Assembly: GCF_001567585.1 (NCBI RefSeq)
Contig: NZ_LRQV01000027.1
Location: 1-62,813, forward strand
DNA: 62,813 bases
From: Micromonospora rosaria
Lineage (GTDB): Bacteria > Actinomycetota > Actinomycetes > Mycobacteriales > Micromonosporaceae
Direction: 5' to 3'
Within the stretch, counting starts at the first letter, position 1. Every line of letters begins with the position of its first letter. Below are positions 25,635 through 34,524 of this stretch, piece by piece. The translations under genes and the position numbers were made by a program. The notes beneath the pieces were generated by a model, which was not told the origin of the DNA, did not search any database, and was given only the letters and a program-made list of their open reading frames with translations.

Positions 25635-26453
25635 ATGAGAACTGTCAACCTGACGCTCCCCCTCTATCCGTTCATGCCGGTCGGCAACGTGTGGGCCTGG
25701 GACTCCCCCTTCCAGCTCACGCCGGTGACGACCCACGAACGGCAGGGCGTGGCGACCCACCAGATGAGCTTCCACAGCGAGGCGGGCACCCGGCTGATGC
25801 TCGGCGCCTGCTACGACGACGACGCGCCCCGCATCCACGAACTCGACTACGGCACGCTGGTCAACCGGGAGACCGTCGTCATCGACATCCCGAAGCAGGC
25901 CGGCGAGGAGATCGAGCCCGACGACATCGACCGCGCCGTCGTCGGCGACCCCGACTACCGCGACGGCGACGCCGTGCTGCTGCGCACCGGCTGGGGCGAC
26001 GACGAGCGGTACCGCACCCTCGGCGACGAGTACGCCACCACCACCCCGCACTTCTCCCTGGACGGCGCCAAGCGGCTCGCCGAGGTGATGACCGCACGCG
26101 GCAGCGACCTGATGCTGACCGACTGCGCCTACATCGGCAACCTCGGCGAGGGCTTCATGTTCCCGGAGTGGGCCTCCCGCAAGCCGTGGGACCGCCCGCC
26201 GTTCCCGTCCCCGCAGGCCCGCATCTACATGCGGCACTACACGCCGGCGCGCGGTGCCGGTGGCGGCGCGCCGGACTGGGGGTCGTCGGTCGTGCTGCAC
26301 CTCGCGATGTCCCCGGTCGCCGCCGTCGCCAACTGCGGCGCGCTGCGCAGCAAGCGGGTACGGGTCACCGTCCTGCCCCTGTTCCTCGCCGGAGCCGAGG
26401 GCGCTCCGTGCACCGTACTGGCCGTCGACGGCGACGAGGCGGGAGAGGCCTGA
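25635..26453 (+). CDS. Cyclase-family (kynurenine formamidase-like) protein, degenerate metal motif, 272 aa
   Basis: The overall swivelling beta/alpha fold is recognisable (VNLTLPLYPFMPVGNVW, VVIDIPKQAGEEIEPDDID, GDAVLLRTGWGDDERY, DLMLTDCAYIGNLG). The family's zinc motif HxGTHxDxPxH is replaced by EAGTRLMLGACYD, losing the second His and the Asp. So it is either catalytically different, dependent on the adjacent paralogue, or binds without hydrolysis. Active members open cyclic amides, lactones or N-formyl groups. It overlaps the second cyclase gene by ATGA-type coupling (TGATG). Inferred role: hydrolysis or isomerisation of the imported substrate. Confidence 0.8.
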   Translation: MRTVNLTLPLYPFMPVGNVWAWDSPFQLTPVTTHERQGVATHQMSFHSEAGTRLMLGACYDDDAPRIHELDYGTLVNRETVVIDIPKQAGEEIEPDDIDRAVVGDPDYRDGDAVLLRTGWGDDERYRTLGDEYATTTPHFSLDGAKRLAEVMTARGSDLMLTDCAYIGNLGEGFMFPEWASRKPWDRPPFPSPQARIYMRHYTPARGAGGGAPDWGSSVVLHLAMSPVAAVANCGALRSKRVRVTVLPLFLAGAEGAPCTVLAVDGDEAGEA

Positions 26454-27292
26454 TGACCCTGCGCACCGTGAACCTGACCCGCCCGATCACCACCGACTCC
26501 CCGGCCGGCAGCCTCTTCCCCTGGGAGGCGCCGTACCGGACCGAGGAGATCGCGACGCTGACCTACAACGGCGCGAACCTCTTCCACATCACCATGGGCA
26601 GCGGCTCGGCCACCCGGCTGCTGGGCCCGGCGCTCGGCTCCCCGTCCGGCGCCACCGTCGACCAACTGCCGCCGCAGCGGCTGGTCGACCGGGCCGCGGT
26701 CGTCGTGTCCTGCCCGACCGGGCCGGGCGGCGAGATCTCCGCCGACGCGGTGCGCGTCGCCCTGGCCGACGCCGACCTGCGCAGCGGCGACGCGGTCGTC
26801 CTCGCCACCGGCTGGGGCGACGACCCGGGCCGGTTCGCCGACGAGGCGTACTACCTCGACGGGCCGTACCTCGGCGTCGAGGCGGCGCGGGCCCTGGTCG
26901 AGATCCTCGGCGCGAACTCCTCGGACCTGCTGCTGACCGACTGCCTCTACCTCGACCGGCCGGGCGGCGACCACGCCCGGACCGAGTGGACCGCACTCCA
27001 GCCCTGGCTGCGCCCGGCGTACCCGTCGGACGCCGCCCGGACCTACCTCGCGCACTACCGGCCGGACAAGGTACGGCACGACTGGGCCGCCACCCTGGCC
27101 CTGACCGGGTCCGTCTGGACCGTGGCCGGCCTGGTCGGATGCGGCACCCTCGCCGGGCGCCGGGTCCGGCTCACCCTCGCCCCGCTCAACGTCCACGGCG
27201 TCGGCGAGGTGCCCTGCACCGTGATCGCACAGGTTCCCGGCGACGACGGTGCCCCCGCAGAACCGGTCTTCTCGTCAGGAGAACCGACATGA
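26453..27292 (+). CDS. Second cyclase-family protein, degenerate metal motif, 279 aa
   Basis: Paralogue of the preceding gene (VNLTRPITTDSPAGSLFPW, AVVVSCPTGPGGEISADAV, GDAVVLATGWGDDPGRF, DLLLTDCLYLDRPGG, TLAGRRVRLTLAPLNVHG). The canonical zinc site is again missing: the aligned stretch reads GSGSATRLLGPALGSP. Two tandem, similarly sized, non-canonical paralogues that are translationally coupled suggest a heteromer. The stop overlaps the ATG of the binding-protein gene. Confidence 0.8.
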   Translation: MTLRTVNLTRPITTDSPAGSLFPWEAPYRTEEIATLTYNGANLFHITMGSGSATRLLGPALGSPSGATVDQLPPQRLVDRAAVVVSCPTGPGGEISADAVRVALADADLRSGDAVVLATGWGDDPGRFADEAYYLDGPYLGVEAARALVEILGANSSDLLLTDCLYLDRPGGDHARTEWTALQPWLRPAYPSDAARTYLAHYRPDKVRHDWAATLALTGSVWTVAGLVGCGTLAGRRVRLTLAPLNVHGVGEVPCTVIAQVPGDDGAPAEPVFSSGEPT

Positions 27293-28638
27293 AGCGTTCC
27301 ATCCGATCGATGACACGGACCGTGGCGATAGCCCTGACCGCGACCCTGGCCGTCACCGCGTGCGGTGCGGGCGGCGGCGGGAACCAGGGCCCGGAGTACA
27401 CCGGCGACACCTTCGACTGGAAGCGCTACGACGGCCAGTCGATCAAGGTCTACGTGGCCGACACCGGCCAGGTGGAGAGCCTGCGCGCCGGGCTCGCCGA
27501 GTTCACCCAACTCACCGGCATCACCGTCGAGATCGAGGGTTCCGACGTCACCAGCTACCGGCAGAACCTGCCGGTCCGGCTCACCTCGCGGGCCTCGGAC
27601 TTCGACGTCATGGCGACCTTCCCCGAGGTCGACGGCCTGCAGTTCGCCAAGAACGGCTGGTACACCGACCTCGGCCCGTACCTGGACAACCCGGGGACGA
27701 CCCACCCGGAGTACGACTTCGAGGACTTCCGCGCCGGCATCCGCAAGGCGATGACCGTCGAGGACAAGACCGTCACCGTCCTGTGGGAGATGCAGACCGA
27801 CCTGGTCTACTACCGCAAGGACCTGCTGAAAAAGGCCGGCCTGCCGGTGCCGACCACGTTCGCCGAGTGGGACGCCGCCGCCGCGACGGTGCACGACCCC
27901 GGCAACCGGCTGTACGGCTTCGCGCTGCGCGGCATCCCGTACCAGACGACCACCCCCTTCTCCTCCTTCCTGTACGCGCACTGCGGCGAGTGGGTCACCG
28001 ACGGCAGGGCGGCGCTCAACACCCCCGAGGCGCTCAAGGCGTACGAGGTGTACGGCCAGCTCGGTGCGAAGTACGGCCCGCCCGGCATCTCCGGCTTCGA
28101 CTGGCCGGTACCGTCCCAGCAGTTCGCGCAGGGCAACGTCTTCGCGTTCCTGGACGTGAACCTGTTCGTCAAGGACCTGGAGGACCCGACCAAGTCCCGG
28201 GTCGCCGGCAAGATCGGCTACACCACCGTGCCGCGCGCCGACTGCGACCCGGCGCCGTTCGTCGGTGGCTGGGGCTACGGCATCAACCCGTTCTCCGCCA
28301 AGGGTGACGCCGCCTGGTACTTCATCCAGTGGGCCACCGGCAAGCAGATGAACCACGCCCTGAAGCTCACCGGCTGGCCCAGCCCCCGCGCGTCGGCCTG
28401 GGAGTCGCCGGAGTTCACGCAGGCCGACACGACGCCCGAGTTCACGCAGGTGGTGCTCAGCAGCACGGAGTCGGCACGGGCCCGGATGAACCCGCCCGTG
28501 ACCCCCGGTGTCGAGGCCCGGGAGATCGCCGGGCTGGTCGCCAACAAGGGCCTGGAGGGCCAGACCGGCGGCGCTCTGAAGCAGACGGCGGACCAGCAGA
28601 ACAGCAAGCTGCAGGGTCTGCTCGACGCGATGCGTTGA
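27289..28638 (+). CDS. Extracellular solute-binding lipoprotein (sugar-type ABC, family 1), 449 aa
   Basis: Signal peptide with lipobox VTACGAGG at about residues 22-29. The SBP_bac_1 fold has QLTGITVEIEGSDVTSYRQN, DFDVMATFPEVDGLQFAKNG, WEMQTDLVYYRKDLLKKAGL and a C-terminal lobe with GGWGYGINPFSAKGDAAWYF. These bind oligosaccharides, polyols or similar molecules outside the membrane. It is coupled to the cyclase pair and followed by a strong hairpin, then two permeases. No ATPase gene follows, so a shared MsiK-like ATPase must serve it. Confidence 0.93.
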   Translation: MKRSIRSMTRTVAIALTATLAVTACGAGGGGNQGPEYTGDTFDWKRYDGQSIKVYVADTGQVESLRAGLAEFTQLTGITVEIEGSDVTSYRQNLPVRLTSRASDFDVMATFPEVDGLQFAKNGWYTDLGPYLDNPGTTHPEYDFEDFRAGIRKAMTVEDKTVTVLWEMQTDLVYYRKDLLKKAGLPVPTTFAEWDAAAATVHDPGNRLYGFALRGIPYQTTTPFSSFLYAHCGEWVTDGRAALNTPEALKAYEVYGQLGAKYGPPGISGFDWPVPSQQFAQGNVFAFLDVNLFVKDLEDPTKSRVAGKIGYTTVPRADCDPAPFVGGWGYGINPFSAKGDAAWYFIQWATGKQMNHALKLTGWPSPRASAWESPEFTQADTTPEFTQVVLSSTESARARMNPPVTPGVEAREIAGLVANKGLEGQTGGALKQTADQQNSKLQGLLDAMR

Positions 28639-28645
28639 TGACCGG

Positions 28646-28677
28646 CCGCGGCCGGAGGCCCCCACCTCCGGCCGCGG
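28646..28677 (+). terminator. Intercistronic hairpin after the binding-protein gene
   Basis: A 13-bp perfect stem (CCGCGGCCGGAGG, loop CCCCCA) 7 nt after the stop. Such hairpins often stabilise binding-protein mRNA or cause partial termination so that it is made in excess of the permeases. Confidence 0.6.
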
Positions 28678-28703
28678 ACCTCGCAAGGGAGGACCTGGTC
28701 CCG

Positions 28704-29648
28704 ATGGCCCAGCTCACCGAAAGTCCCCCGCCGCCCACCCGGAAGACCCCGGCACCGCAGCCGGCCCGCCGGAGGCTGCTCGACGTCCTGGACCGCTACG
28801 ACCGCTACATCCTGCCGGCGCCGGCCCTGATCGTCGTCGTGGCGATGCTGGCGTTCCCGATCGGTTACACCATCTATCTCAGCTTCCACGAGTGGTCCGG
28901 CGGCCTGCGTCCACCGGAGTTCGTCGGCCTGGACAACGTGACCCGGTCGCTGACCGACGGCCAGTTCTGGGGCAGCATCTGGCGCACCGTCTACTTCGTC
29001 ACGCTCTCGGTCGGCCTGCAGGTCGTCCTCGGCGTCGGGGCCGCGCTGCTGTTCCACCAGCGGTTCCCCGGCCGGGGCATGGCCCGCACCCTCTTCATGT
29101 TCCCGATGATCGCGACGCCGGCCGCCGTCGCCCTCGTCTGGAAGATGATGTTCGACCCGACCATCGGCATCCTCAACTACCTCGTGCAGTCCGTCGGTGG
29201 ACCGACGCTGCTGTGGGTCAGCGACGCCAACCTCGTCATCCCGGCCCTGGCCATCGTGGACACCTGGATGTGGACGCCGCTGGTGATGTTGATCGTGCTG
29301 GCCGGGCTGGCCGCCCTGCCGCAGGAACCGTTCGAGGCCGCCAAGGTCGACGGCGCCGGACCCCTGCGGACCTTCGTCAGCGTCACCCTGCCGCTGCTGA
29401 GCCCGGTCATCCTCGTCGCCGCCCTCTTCCGGCTCATCGACGCGATCAAGACGTTCGACATCATCAAGGTCATCACCGACGGCGGTCCCGGCACCGCGTC
29501 GGAGACGCTCAACCTGTACGCCTTCAAGCAGGGCCTGTCGTACCTGCACTTCGGGTACGGGTCGATGCTGCTGGTCTGGCTGACCCTGCTGGTCTTCGTC
29601 GTCGCGATCGTCTTCACCCGCCTCCGGGCCCGTACCGACCAGGGGTGA
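28704..29648 (+). CDS. Sugar-type ABC transporter permease 1 (MalF-like), 314 aa
   Basis: Six membrane helices with the EAA loop LPQEPFEAAKVDGAGPLRTF and the C-terminal DGGPGTASETLNLYAFKQG block typical of carbohydrate ABC permeases. The first 45 residues are cytosolic and Pro-rich. The ATG is about 11 nt after GGGAGG. It pairs with the next permease, 4 bp downstream. Confidence 0.93.
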   Translation: MAQLTESPPPPTRKTPAPQPARRRLLDVLDRYDRYILPAPALIVVVAMLAFPIGYTIYLSFHEWSGGLRPPEFVGLDNVTRSLTDGQFWGSIWRTVYFVTLSVGLQVVLGVGAALLFHQRFPGRGMARTLFMFPMIATPAAVALVWKMMFDPTIGILNYLVQSVGGPTLLWVSDANLVIPALAIVDTWMWTPLVMLIVLAGLAALPQEPFEAAKVDGAGPLRTFVSVTLPLLSPVILVAALFRLIDAIKTFDIIKVITDGGPGTASETLNLYAFKQGLSYLHFGYGSMLLVWLTLLVFVVAIVFTRLRARTDQG

Positions 29649-29652
29649 CCAG

Positions 29653-30540
29653 ATGTCCCAGACCCTGACCCCGCTCCGACCGCCCACGACACCGGCCGCC
29701 CGGCCGGCGCCCCGCCCCCGACGCCGGCGGGGGTCGCTCCTGGGCCGGATCGGGCTCGCCGTCGCCGTCACCGTCGCGCTCGCCCCGGCGCTGTTCGTGT
29801 TCTTCTGGATGCTGACCTCGTCGTTCAAGCAGCAGGTCGACATCTACACGATCCCGCCGACGTGGTTCGACTTCACCCCCACCCTGGACAACTACCGGGA
29901 GGCGCTGACCCGGACGCCGTTCGGCCGGTACATGACCAACAGCCTGGTCGTCGCCACCTGCTCCAGCCTGCTCGGGCTGGTGATCGGTGTGCCGGCGGCG
30001 TACAGCATCGCCCGGTACCGGCAGACCAAGCTGTCGCTGTCGCTGCTGACCGCGCGGCTGCTGCCCGGCGTCGCCTACCTGGTGCCGTTCTTCGTCGCGT
30101 TCACCGCGTTGCGGATGGTCGGCACCTACCCGGCGCTGATCCTGTCGCACGTCATCATCACGTTCCCGCTCACCGTCTTCATCATGGTGAACTTCTTCGC
30201 CGCCCTGCCCCAGGAGATCTACGACGCGGCGGAGGTCGACGGGTGCGGGAAGCTGGAGACCTTCGCCCGGATCGCCGTGCCACTGACCCGGCCGGGCATG
30301 CTCACCGCCGGCATCCTGGCGTTCATCTTCTCCTGGAACGACTTCAAGATGGCGCTGATCCTCTCCGACGGCGACAGCCGCACCCTGCCGGTCGCCGTCT
30401 TCAACTTCGTCCACGAGGCGTCCCTGGACTGGGGGCCGATGATGGCCTACGCCTCGATCATCATGCTGCCCGTCTTCATCCTCACCCTCGCCGCGCAACG
30501 GCACATCGTCACCGGCATGACGATGGGCAGCGTCAAGTGA
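29653..30540 (+). CDS. Sugar-type ABC transporter permease 2 (MalG-like), 295 aa
   Basis: MalG-like permease: an N-terminal basic Pro/Arg segment (APRPRRRRGS), first helix VTVALAPALFVFFWMLTSSF, EAA loop LPQEIYDAAEVDGCGKLETF, and the C-terminal LTLAAQRHIVTGMTMGSVK that is almost diagnostic for this group. Forms the membrane channel with permease 1. Confidence 0.93.
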   Translation: MSQTLTPLRPPTTPAARPAPRPRRRRGSLLGRIGLAVAVTVALAPALFVFFWMLTSSFKQQVDIYTIPPTWFDFTPTLDNYREALTRTPFGRYMTNSLVVATCSSLLGLVIGVPAAYSIARYRQTKLSLSLLTARLLPGVAYLVPFFVAFTALRMVGTYPALILSHVIITFPLTVFIMVNFFAALPQEIYDAAEVDGCGKLETFARIAVPLTRPGMLTAGILAFIFSWNDFKMALILSDGDSRTLPVAVFNFVHEASLDWGPMMAYASIIMLPVFILTLAAQRHIVTGMTMGSVK

Positions 30541-30560
30541 CCCACACCCCCGGAGGCACC

Positions 30561-31082
30561 GTGACCAGCACCGTACCCACCGTCGTCAGCCACGCCACCC
30601 GGCCCGGCCGGATCATCGCCGCGAGCATCAAGCCCGGCGCCCAGCTGACCGACTCCATCGAGCAGGTCTGCCGCGACCACGGCGTGCACACCGCCGTCAT
30701 CCTCTCGGTGATCGGCACCATCGAGGAGGTCTACCTGCGCAACCCCCGGGACATCACCACCCTGCCGATCCGCCAGGAGCACGAGTTCGCCGACGACATC
30801 GACACCGTGGTGCTCCAGCGCCCCATGGAGATCCTCTCCATCCAGGGCAACGTCACCACCCTCGACGGCGAGCTCTGGGCGCACTGCCACGCCCTGTTCT
30901 CCGAGGCCGGCGGCAACGTGCGCGGCGGACACGTCTTCCGGGCCACCGTCTGGAGCCAGGGCGAGGTCTTCCTCCAGGAACTGACCGACGTCCGCATCGA
31001 CCGCGAGTACGACCGGGAGGTCACCGGCCTGCCGCAGATCCGCCTGCACGGCTGCGACGCCGGCCCCGCCGATGGCCGCTGA
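30561..31082 (+). CDS. PPC/DUF296-domain protein, 173 aa
   Basis: A single PPC fold, best known from AT-hook proteins but in bacteria often stand-alone and of unknown function. Markers are PGRIIAASIKPGAQLTDSIE, AVILSVIGTIEEVYLR, MEILSIQGNVTTLDGELWAH and GGNVRGGHVFRATVWSQGEV. The GTG at 30561 has CGGAGG upstream. It overlaps the kinase gene by 11 bp, which ties it to this pathway. The His in ELWAHCHALF could bind metal, as in other PPC proteins. A small-molecule binding or lactonase-like role is a guess. Confidence 0.85.
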   Translation: MTSTVPTVVSHATRPGRIIAASIKPGAQLTDSIEQVCRDHGVHTAVILSVIGTIEEVYLRNPRDITTLPIRQEHEFADDIDTVVLQRPMEILSIQGNVTTLDGELWAHCHALFSEAGGNVRGGHVFRATVWSQGEVFLQELTDVRIDREYDREVTGLPQIRLHGCDAGPADGR

Positions 31083-32550
31083 CCCCTGCCTGCTCGGCGT
31101 CGACATCGGCACGTCGAGCAGCAAGGGCGTGCTCACCGACCCGGCCGGGACGGTGCTGGCCACCGCGACCCGCCCGCACGGCGTGTCGCGGCCCCGGCCG
31201 GGATGGGTGGAGCACGACCCCGAGACGGTGTGGTGGGCGGAGTTCGTCGCCATCGTCCGGGACCTGCTCGCCGTGGCGCCCGCGCCGGTCGCCGCGGTGG
31301 CGGTCAGCGGCATCGGCCCGTGCGTCCTGCCGGCCAGCGCCGACGGCCGGCCGCTGCGCGCCGCGATCCTGTACGGCGTCGACACCCGCGCCACCGCCGA
31401 GATCGCCGAGCTGACCGGGGCGTTCGGCGCCGACGAGATCGTCCGGCGCGGCGGCAACCGGCTCACCAGCCAGGCGGTCGGCCCGAAGCTGCGCTGGATC
31501 CGGCGGCACGAGCCGGACGTGTGGGCGCGCACCCGCCGGTTCTTCATGGCCAGCTCGTTCCTGGTGCACCGGCTCACCGGCGAGTACGTCCTCGACCACC
31601 ACTCGGCCAGCCAGAGCGACCCGCTCTACGACCTGCACGTCCAGGGGTGGCTGCACGACCGGGCGGCCCAGGTCGCGCCCGGGCTGGAGCTGCCCCGGCT
31701 GCTGTGGCCGGCCGAGGTCGCCGGCCGGGTGACCGCAGCCGCCGCCGACGCCACCGGCCTGCCCGAGGGCGTCCCGGTCACCGCCGGCACGATCGACGCC
31801 TGGGCCGAGGCCACCAGCGTCGGCGCCACCCGGCCCGGCGACCTGATGCTGATGTACGGCACCACCATGTTCCTCACCCGGGTGGTGCCCGCGCCGGTCG
31901 TCCACCCGAGGATGTGGGCCACCACCGGGGTCTTCCCGGGCAGCTTCTGCGTCGCCGGTGGCACCGCCACCTCGGGGGCGGTGGTCGAGTGGCTGCGCGA
32001 GCTGACCGGCGGCACCGGCTACGACCGGTTGACCGCCGAGGCCGCCGCGGTGCCGGCCGGGGCCGACGGCCTGGTGGTGCTGCCGTACTTCGCCGGTGAG
32101 CGGACCCCGCTGTTCGACGAGAAGGCGCGCGGGGTCGTCACCGGGCTGACCCTCGACCACGGGCGGGGGCACCTGTACCGGGCCGTGCTGGAGGGGACCG
32201 CGTACGCGGTGCGGCACCACCTCGATGAGATGGCCGGGCTGCTGGCACCGCCGGAGCGGGTCATCGCGGTCGGCGGCGGCGCCCGCCCGCTGTGGACCCG
32301 GATCGTCTCCGACGTCACCGGGCAGCCGCAACTGCTCCCGGAGCAGACGATCGGGGCCAGCTACGGCGACGCCTACCTCGCCGGTCTCGCCGCCGGTGTG
32401 GTCGACCGGGCAGACGACTGGACACGGTGGGCCGGTCGGGTCGAGCCGGACCCGGCGACCGCCGACGCCTACCGGCGCGGCTACCCGGCCTACCGCGAGC
32501 TGTACCCGGCGACCCGGGACATCGTCCACGCCCTCACGGCGCGGGGGTAG
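31072..32550 (+). CDS. FGGY-family carbohydrate kinase, 492 aa
   Basis: ASKHA kinase: CLLGVDIGTSSSKGVLTDPA (phosphate 1), GWVEHDPETVWW, the central GTIDAWAEATSVG (phosphate 2 with catalytic Asp), FAGERTPLFDEKARG and the FGGY-C block AVLEGTAYAVRHHLDEM, then AVGGGARPLW. Substrates of the family are sugars, polyols and related alcohols such as xylulose, glycerol or erythritol. Last gene of the GntR cluster; phosphorylates the imported compound or its hydrolysis product. Confidence 0.92.
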   Translation: MAADPCLLGVDIGTSSSKGVLTDPAGTVLATATRPHGVSRPRPGWVEHDPETVWWAEFVAIVRDLLAVAPAPVAAVAVSGIGPCVLPASADGRPLRAAILYGVDTRATAEIAELTGAFGADEIVRRGGNRLTSQAVGPKLRWIRRHEPDVWARTRRFFMASSFLVHRLTGEYVLDHHSASQSDPLYDLHVQGWLHDRAAQVAPGLELPRLLWPAEVAGRVTAAAADATGLPEGVPVTAGTIDAWAEATSVGATRPGDLMLMYGTTMFLTRVVPAPVVHPRMWATTGVFPGSFCVAGGTATSGAVVEWLRELTGGTGYDRLTAEAAAVPAGADGLVVLPYFAGERTPLFDEKARGVVTGLTLDHGRGHLYRAVLEGTAYAVRHHLDEMAGLLAPPERVIAVGGGARPLWTRIVSDVTGQPQLLPEQTIGASYGDAYLAGLAAGVVDRADDWTRWAGRVEPDPATADAYRRGYPAYRELYPATRDIVHALTARG

Positions 32551-32661
32551 CCGGCGGCGGCCGTGACGGTCGCGCGGCTGTCAGCCGAAGGTGCGTCAGG
32601 CCGGACCCGGGGGGTCGCCGCTGTACTGGTCGCGGATCGCTCCCCTCGGAAAGGAGTCGTC

Positions 32662-34473
32662 ATGCGACTGCGGCTCGTGGCCGCCGCGGCGTCGGCCGCG
32701 GCGACCCTGATGGTGCTCGCGGTGGGGTACCCCGCCCTCGGCGCGGGGGTGGGGTGGGCGCGGGGCGAGGTCCCGACACCCCCCACCGTGGCACCCTCCC
32801 CGTCACCGTCCCCCTCGCCCGCCGTGCACACCCTGTACCGGGTCGGCGGCATCGGCTGTGACGGGCACCCCCAGCACGAGGCGGCCGGCACGGTCGCCCT
32901 GACCCTCGTCGAGGACGGGCTGCGGGTCAGCGTCGAGGTCACCGACACGCTCTACCCGGGACAGCCGTTCAGCGTCGAGGCGTGGGAGCACGCCTCCGGC
33001 TGCTACCCGGACAACGCGCTCAAGGTGCCGGGCGTGGGCCTCACCACGAACTCCGCCGGTGCCGGCGCCACCGCCTTCACGCTCCCCTTCCCGTACGGCC
33101 GGACCTTCCCCGACGGCAGCACGGTCACCCTCGGCGACGGTGTCGGCACCGAACAGCTCGTCCTGGTGCTCGACCGGACCGACTCGACCGGCGCCGGGGA
33201 CTCGTACGCGGCCGGCCCGCTGCCGCTGCCGAGCGCGCCGCCCGGCGACGACGACCGGGACGGCGTACCCGACGACCGGGACCGCTGCCCCGACTCCCAC
33301 CCCGGCTACCCGGTCGACGGGATCGGCTGCGCCCGCCCGCTGGAGGTCGACTGGTCGGTGCCGGCCCGGTTCACCGGCACCCCGTCGAACACCCCGGCGC
33401 AGGTGCGCCACACGTCGTACCCGGCGACCCTCACCATCGGCTTCCCCGACGGGGCGCCGTGCGACCCCGCCCTGAGCTACCGTGTCTCGACCGGTGGCCG
33501 CGACCACCTCCTCACCGGCGGCTGCGACCTGGCCGTGTCGTACGACTCCGAGGGCCCGCACGTCGTCGAGGTGCACGCCACCGCCGGCGGGCGGGAGGTG
33601 GCCGGCGGGGCCCGCGCGCTCCGGGTCGAGGACCTGCTGCTCGTGGTGCTCGGCGACTCGGTGACGGCCGGTGAGGGCAACCCCGCGCCGGGCGGCGGGT
33701 GGCAGGACACCCGCTGCCACCGCTCGGCCGCAGCCGGCGCGTTGGGCACGGCGGCGGCCCTGGAACAGGCGGACCGGCGCAGCTCGGTCACCGTGGTGCA
33801 CCTGGCCTGCACCGGCGCGTCGGTCGACGCCGGGCTGCTGGGCGACTTCGCCGGCATCACGGGGTTGCCGGGCCGACCGATCCCGGCCCAGGTGCCCGAG
33901 GCGAAGCGGGTCATCGGCGACCGGCAGCCGGACGCGGTGCTGGTCAGCGTGGGCATCAACGACACCCGGGTGGTCACCGACGTCCTCACCCCCTGCCTGC
34001 TGATCCCGCTGCACGACTGTCGCCGCCCGGCCGCGTTCGACCGCAGCCTCGCCGGGATGCCCGCCCGGTACGACCGGCTCGCCGCCGCGGTGACCCGTAC
34101 CTTCGGGACGGCCGCGTCCGACGTCTACCTCACCGAGTACTTCAATCCGTTGCGCAGGGGCCCGGTCGAGCCGTGCCGGGTGCTGAACCTGTCGCCGGAC
34201 GAGTCGGCGTGGGCGGAGAGCCACGTGCTGGGGCGGCTCAACGCCACCGGCGCGGCGGCGGCGCGACGCCACGGCTGGCGGTACGTCTCCGGGATGTTCG
34301 ACGAGTTCACCAGCCACGGGTACTGCGCGGCGAGCCCGTCGCGCTGGGTGCGCACGATGCCGGAGTCGCTGACCGGGCAGGGCGACGTGTTGGGCGCGTT
34401 CCACCCCAACGAGGCGGGCCAGCGCAGCTACGCACGGCACCTGGAGGACGCGCTGCGGCACCTGGTCGAGTAG
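32662..34473 (+). CDS. Secreted SGNH-type lipase/esterase with thrombospondin type-3-like calcium repeat, 603 aa
   Basis: N-terminal signal peptide (RLRLVAAAASAAATLMVLAV), then a Pro/Ser spacer (SPSPSPSPA), a beta-rich domain, one calcium-binding stretch DDDRDGVPDDRDRCPD at about residue 195, another beta domain, and a C-terminal SGNH hydrolase from about residue 325: VVLGDSVTAGEGNP with nucleophile near S333, VSVGINDTR and FHPNEAGQRSY with the catalytic His near 581. It likely hydrolyses extracellular lipids or esters. GGAAAGGAG precedes the ATG at 32662; the frame extends upstream but lacks a signal there. Monocistronic, ends before a bidirectional hairpin. Confidence 0.88.
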   Translation: MRLRLVAAAASAAATLMVLAVGYPALGAGVGWARGEVPTPPTVAPSPSPSPSPAVHTLYRVGGIGCDGHPQHEAAGTVALTLVEDGLRVSVEVTDTLYPGQPFSVEAWEHASGCYPDNALKVPGVGLTTNSAGAGATAFTLPFPYGRTFPDGSTVTLGDGVGTEQLVLVLDRTDSTGAGDSYAAGPLPLPSAPPGDDDRDGVPDDRDRCPDSHPGYPVDGIGCARPLEVDWSVPARFTGTPSNTPAQVRHTSYPATLTIGFPDGAPCDPALSYRVSTGGRDHLLTGGCDLAVSYDSEGPHVVEVHATAGGREVAGGARALRVEDLLLVVLGDSVTAGEGNPAPGGGWQDTRCHRSAAAGALGTAAALEQADRRSSVTVVHLACTGASVDAGLLGDFAGITGLPGRPIPAQVPEAKRVIGDRQPDAVLVSVGINDTRVVTDVLTPCLLIPLHDCRRPAAFDRSLAGMPARYDRLAAAVTRTFGTAASDVYLTEYFNPLRRGPVEPCRVLNLSPDESAWAESHVLGRLNATGAAAARRHGWRYVSGMFDEFTSHGYCAASPSRWVRTMPESLTGQGDVLGAFHPNEAGQRSYARHLEDALRHLVE

Positions 34474-34481
34474 CCGGACCT

Positions 34482-34517
34482 GCCCGGGGGCGGCGTCGCC
34501 CGGCGCCTCCCCCGGGC
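34482..34517. terminator. Bidirectional hairpin between converging genes
   Basis: Outer 9-bp stem GCCCGGGGG / CCCCCGGGC enclosing a second GC-rich inner stem. It lies 8 nt past the hydrolase stop and 7 nt past the response-regulator stop on the other strand. Confidence 0.6.
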
Positions 34518-34524
34518 CGGCCGC

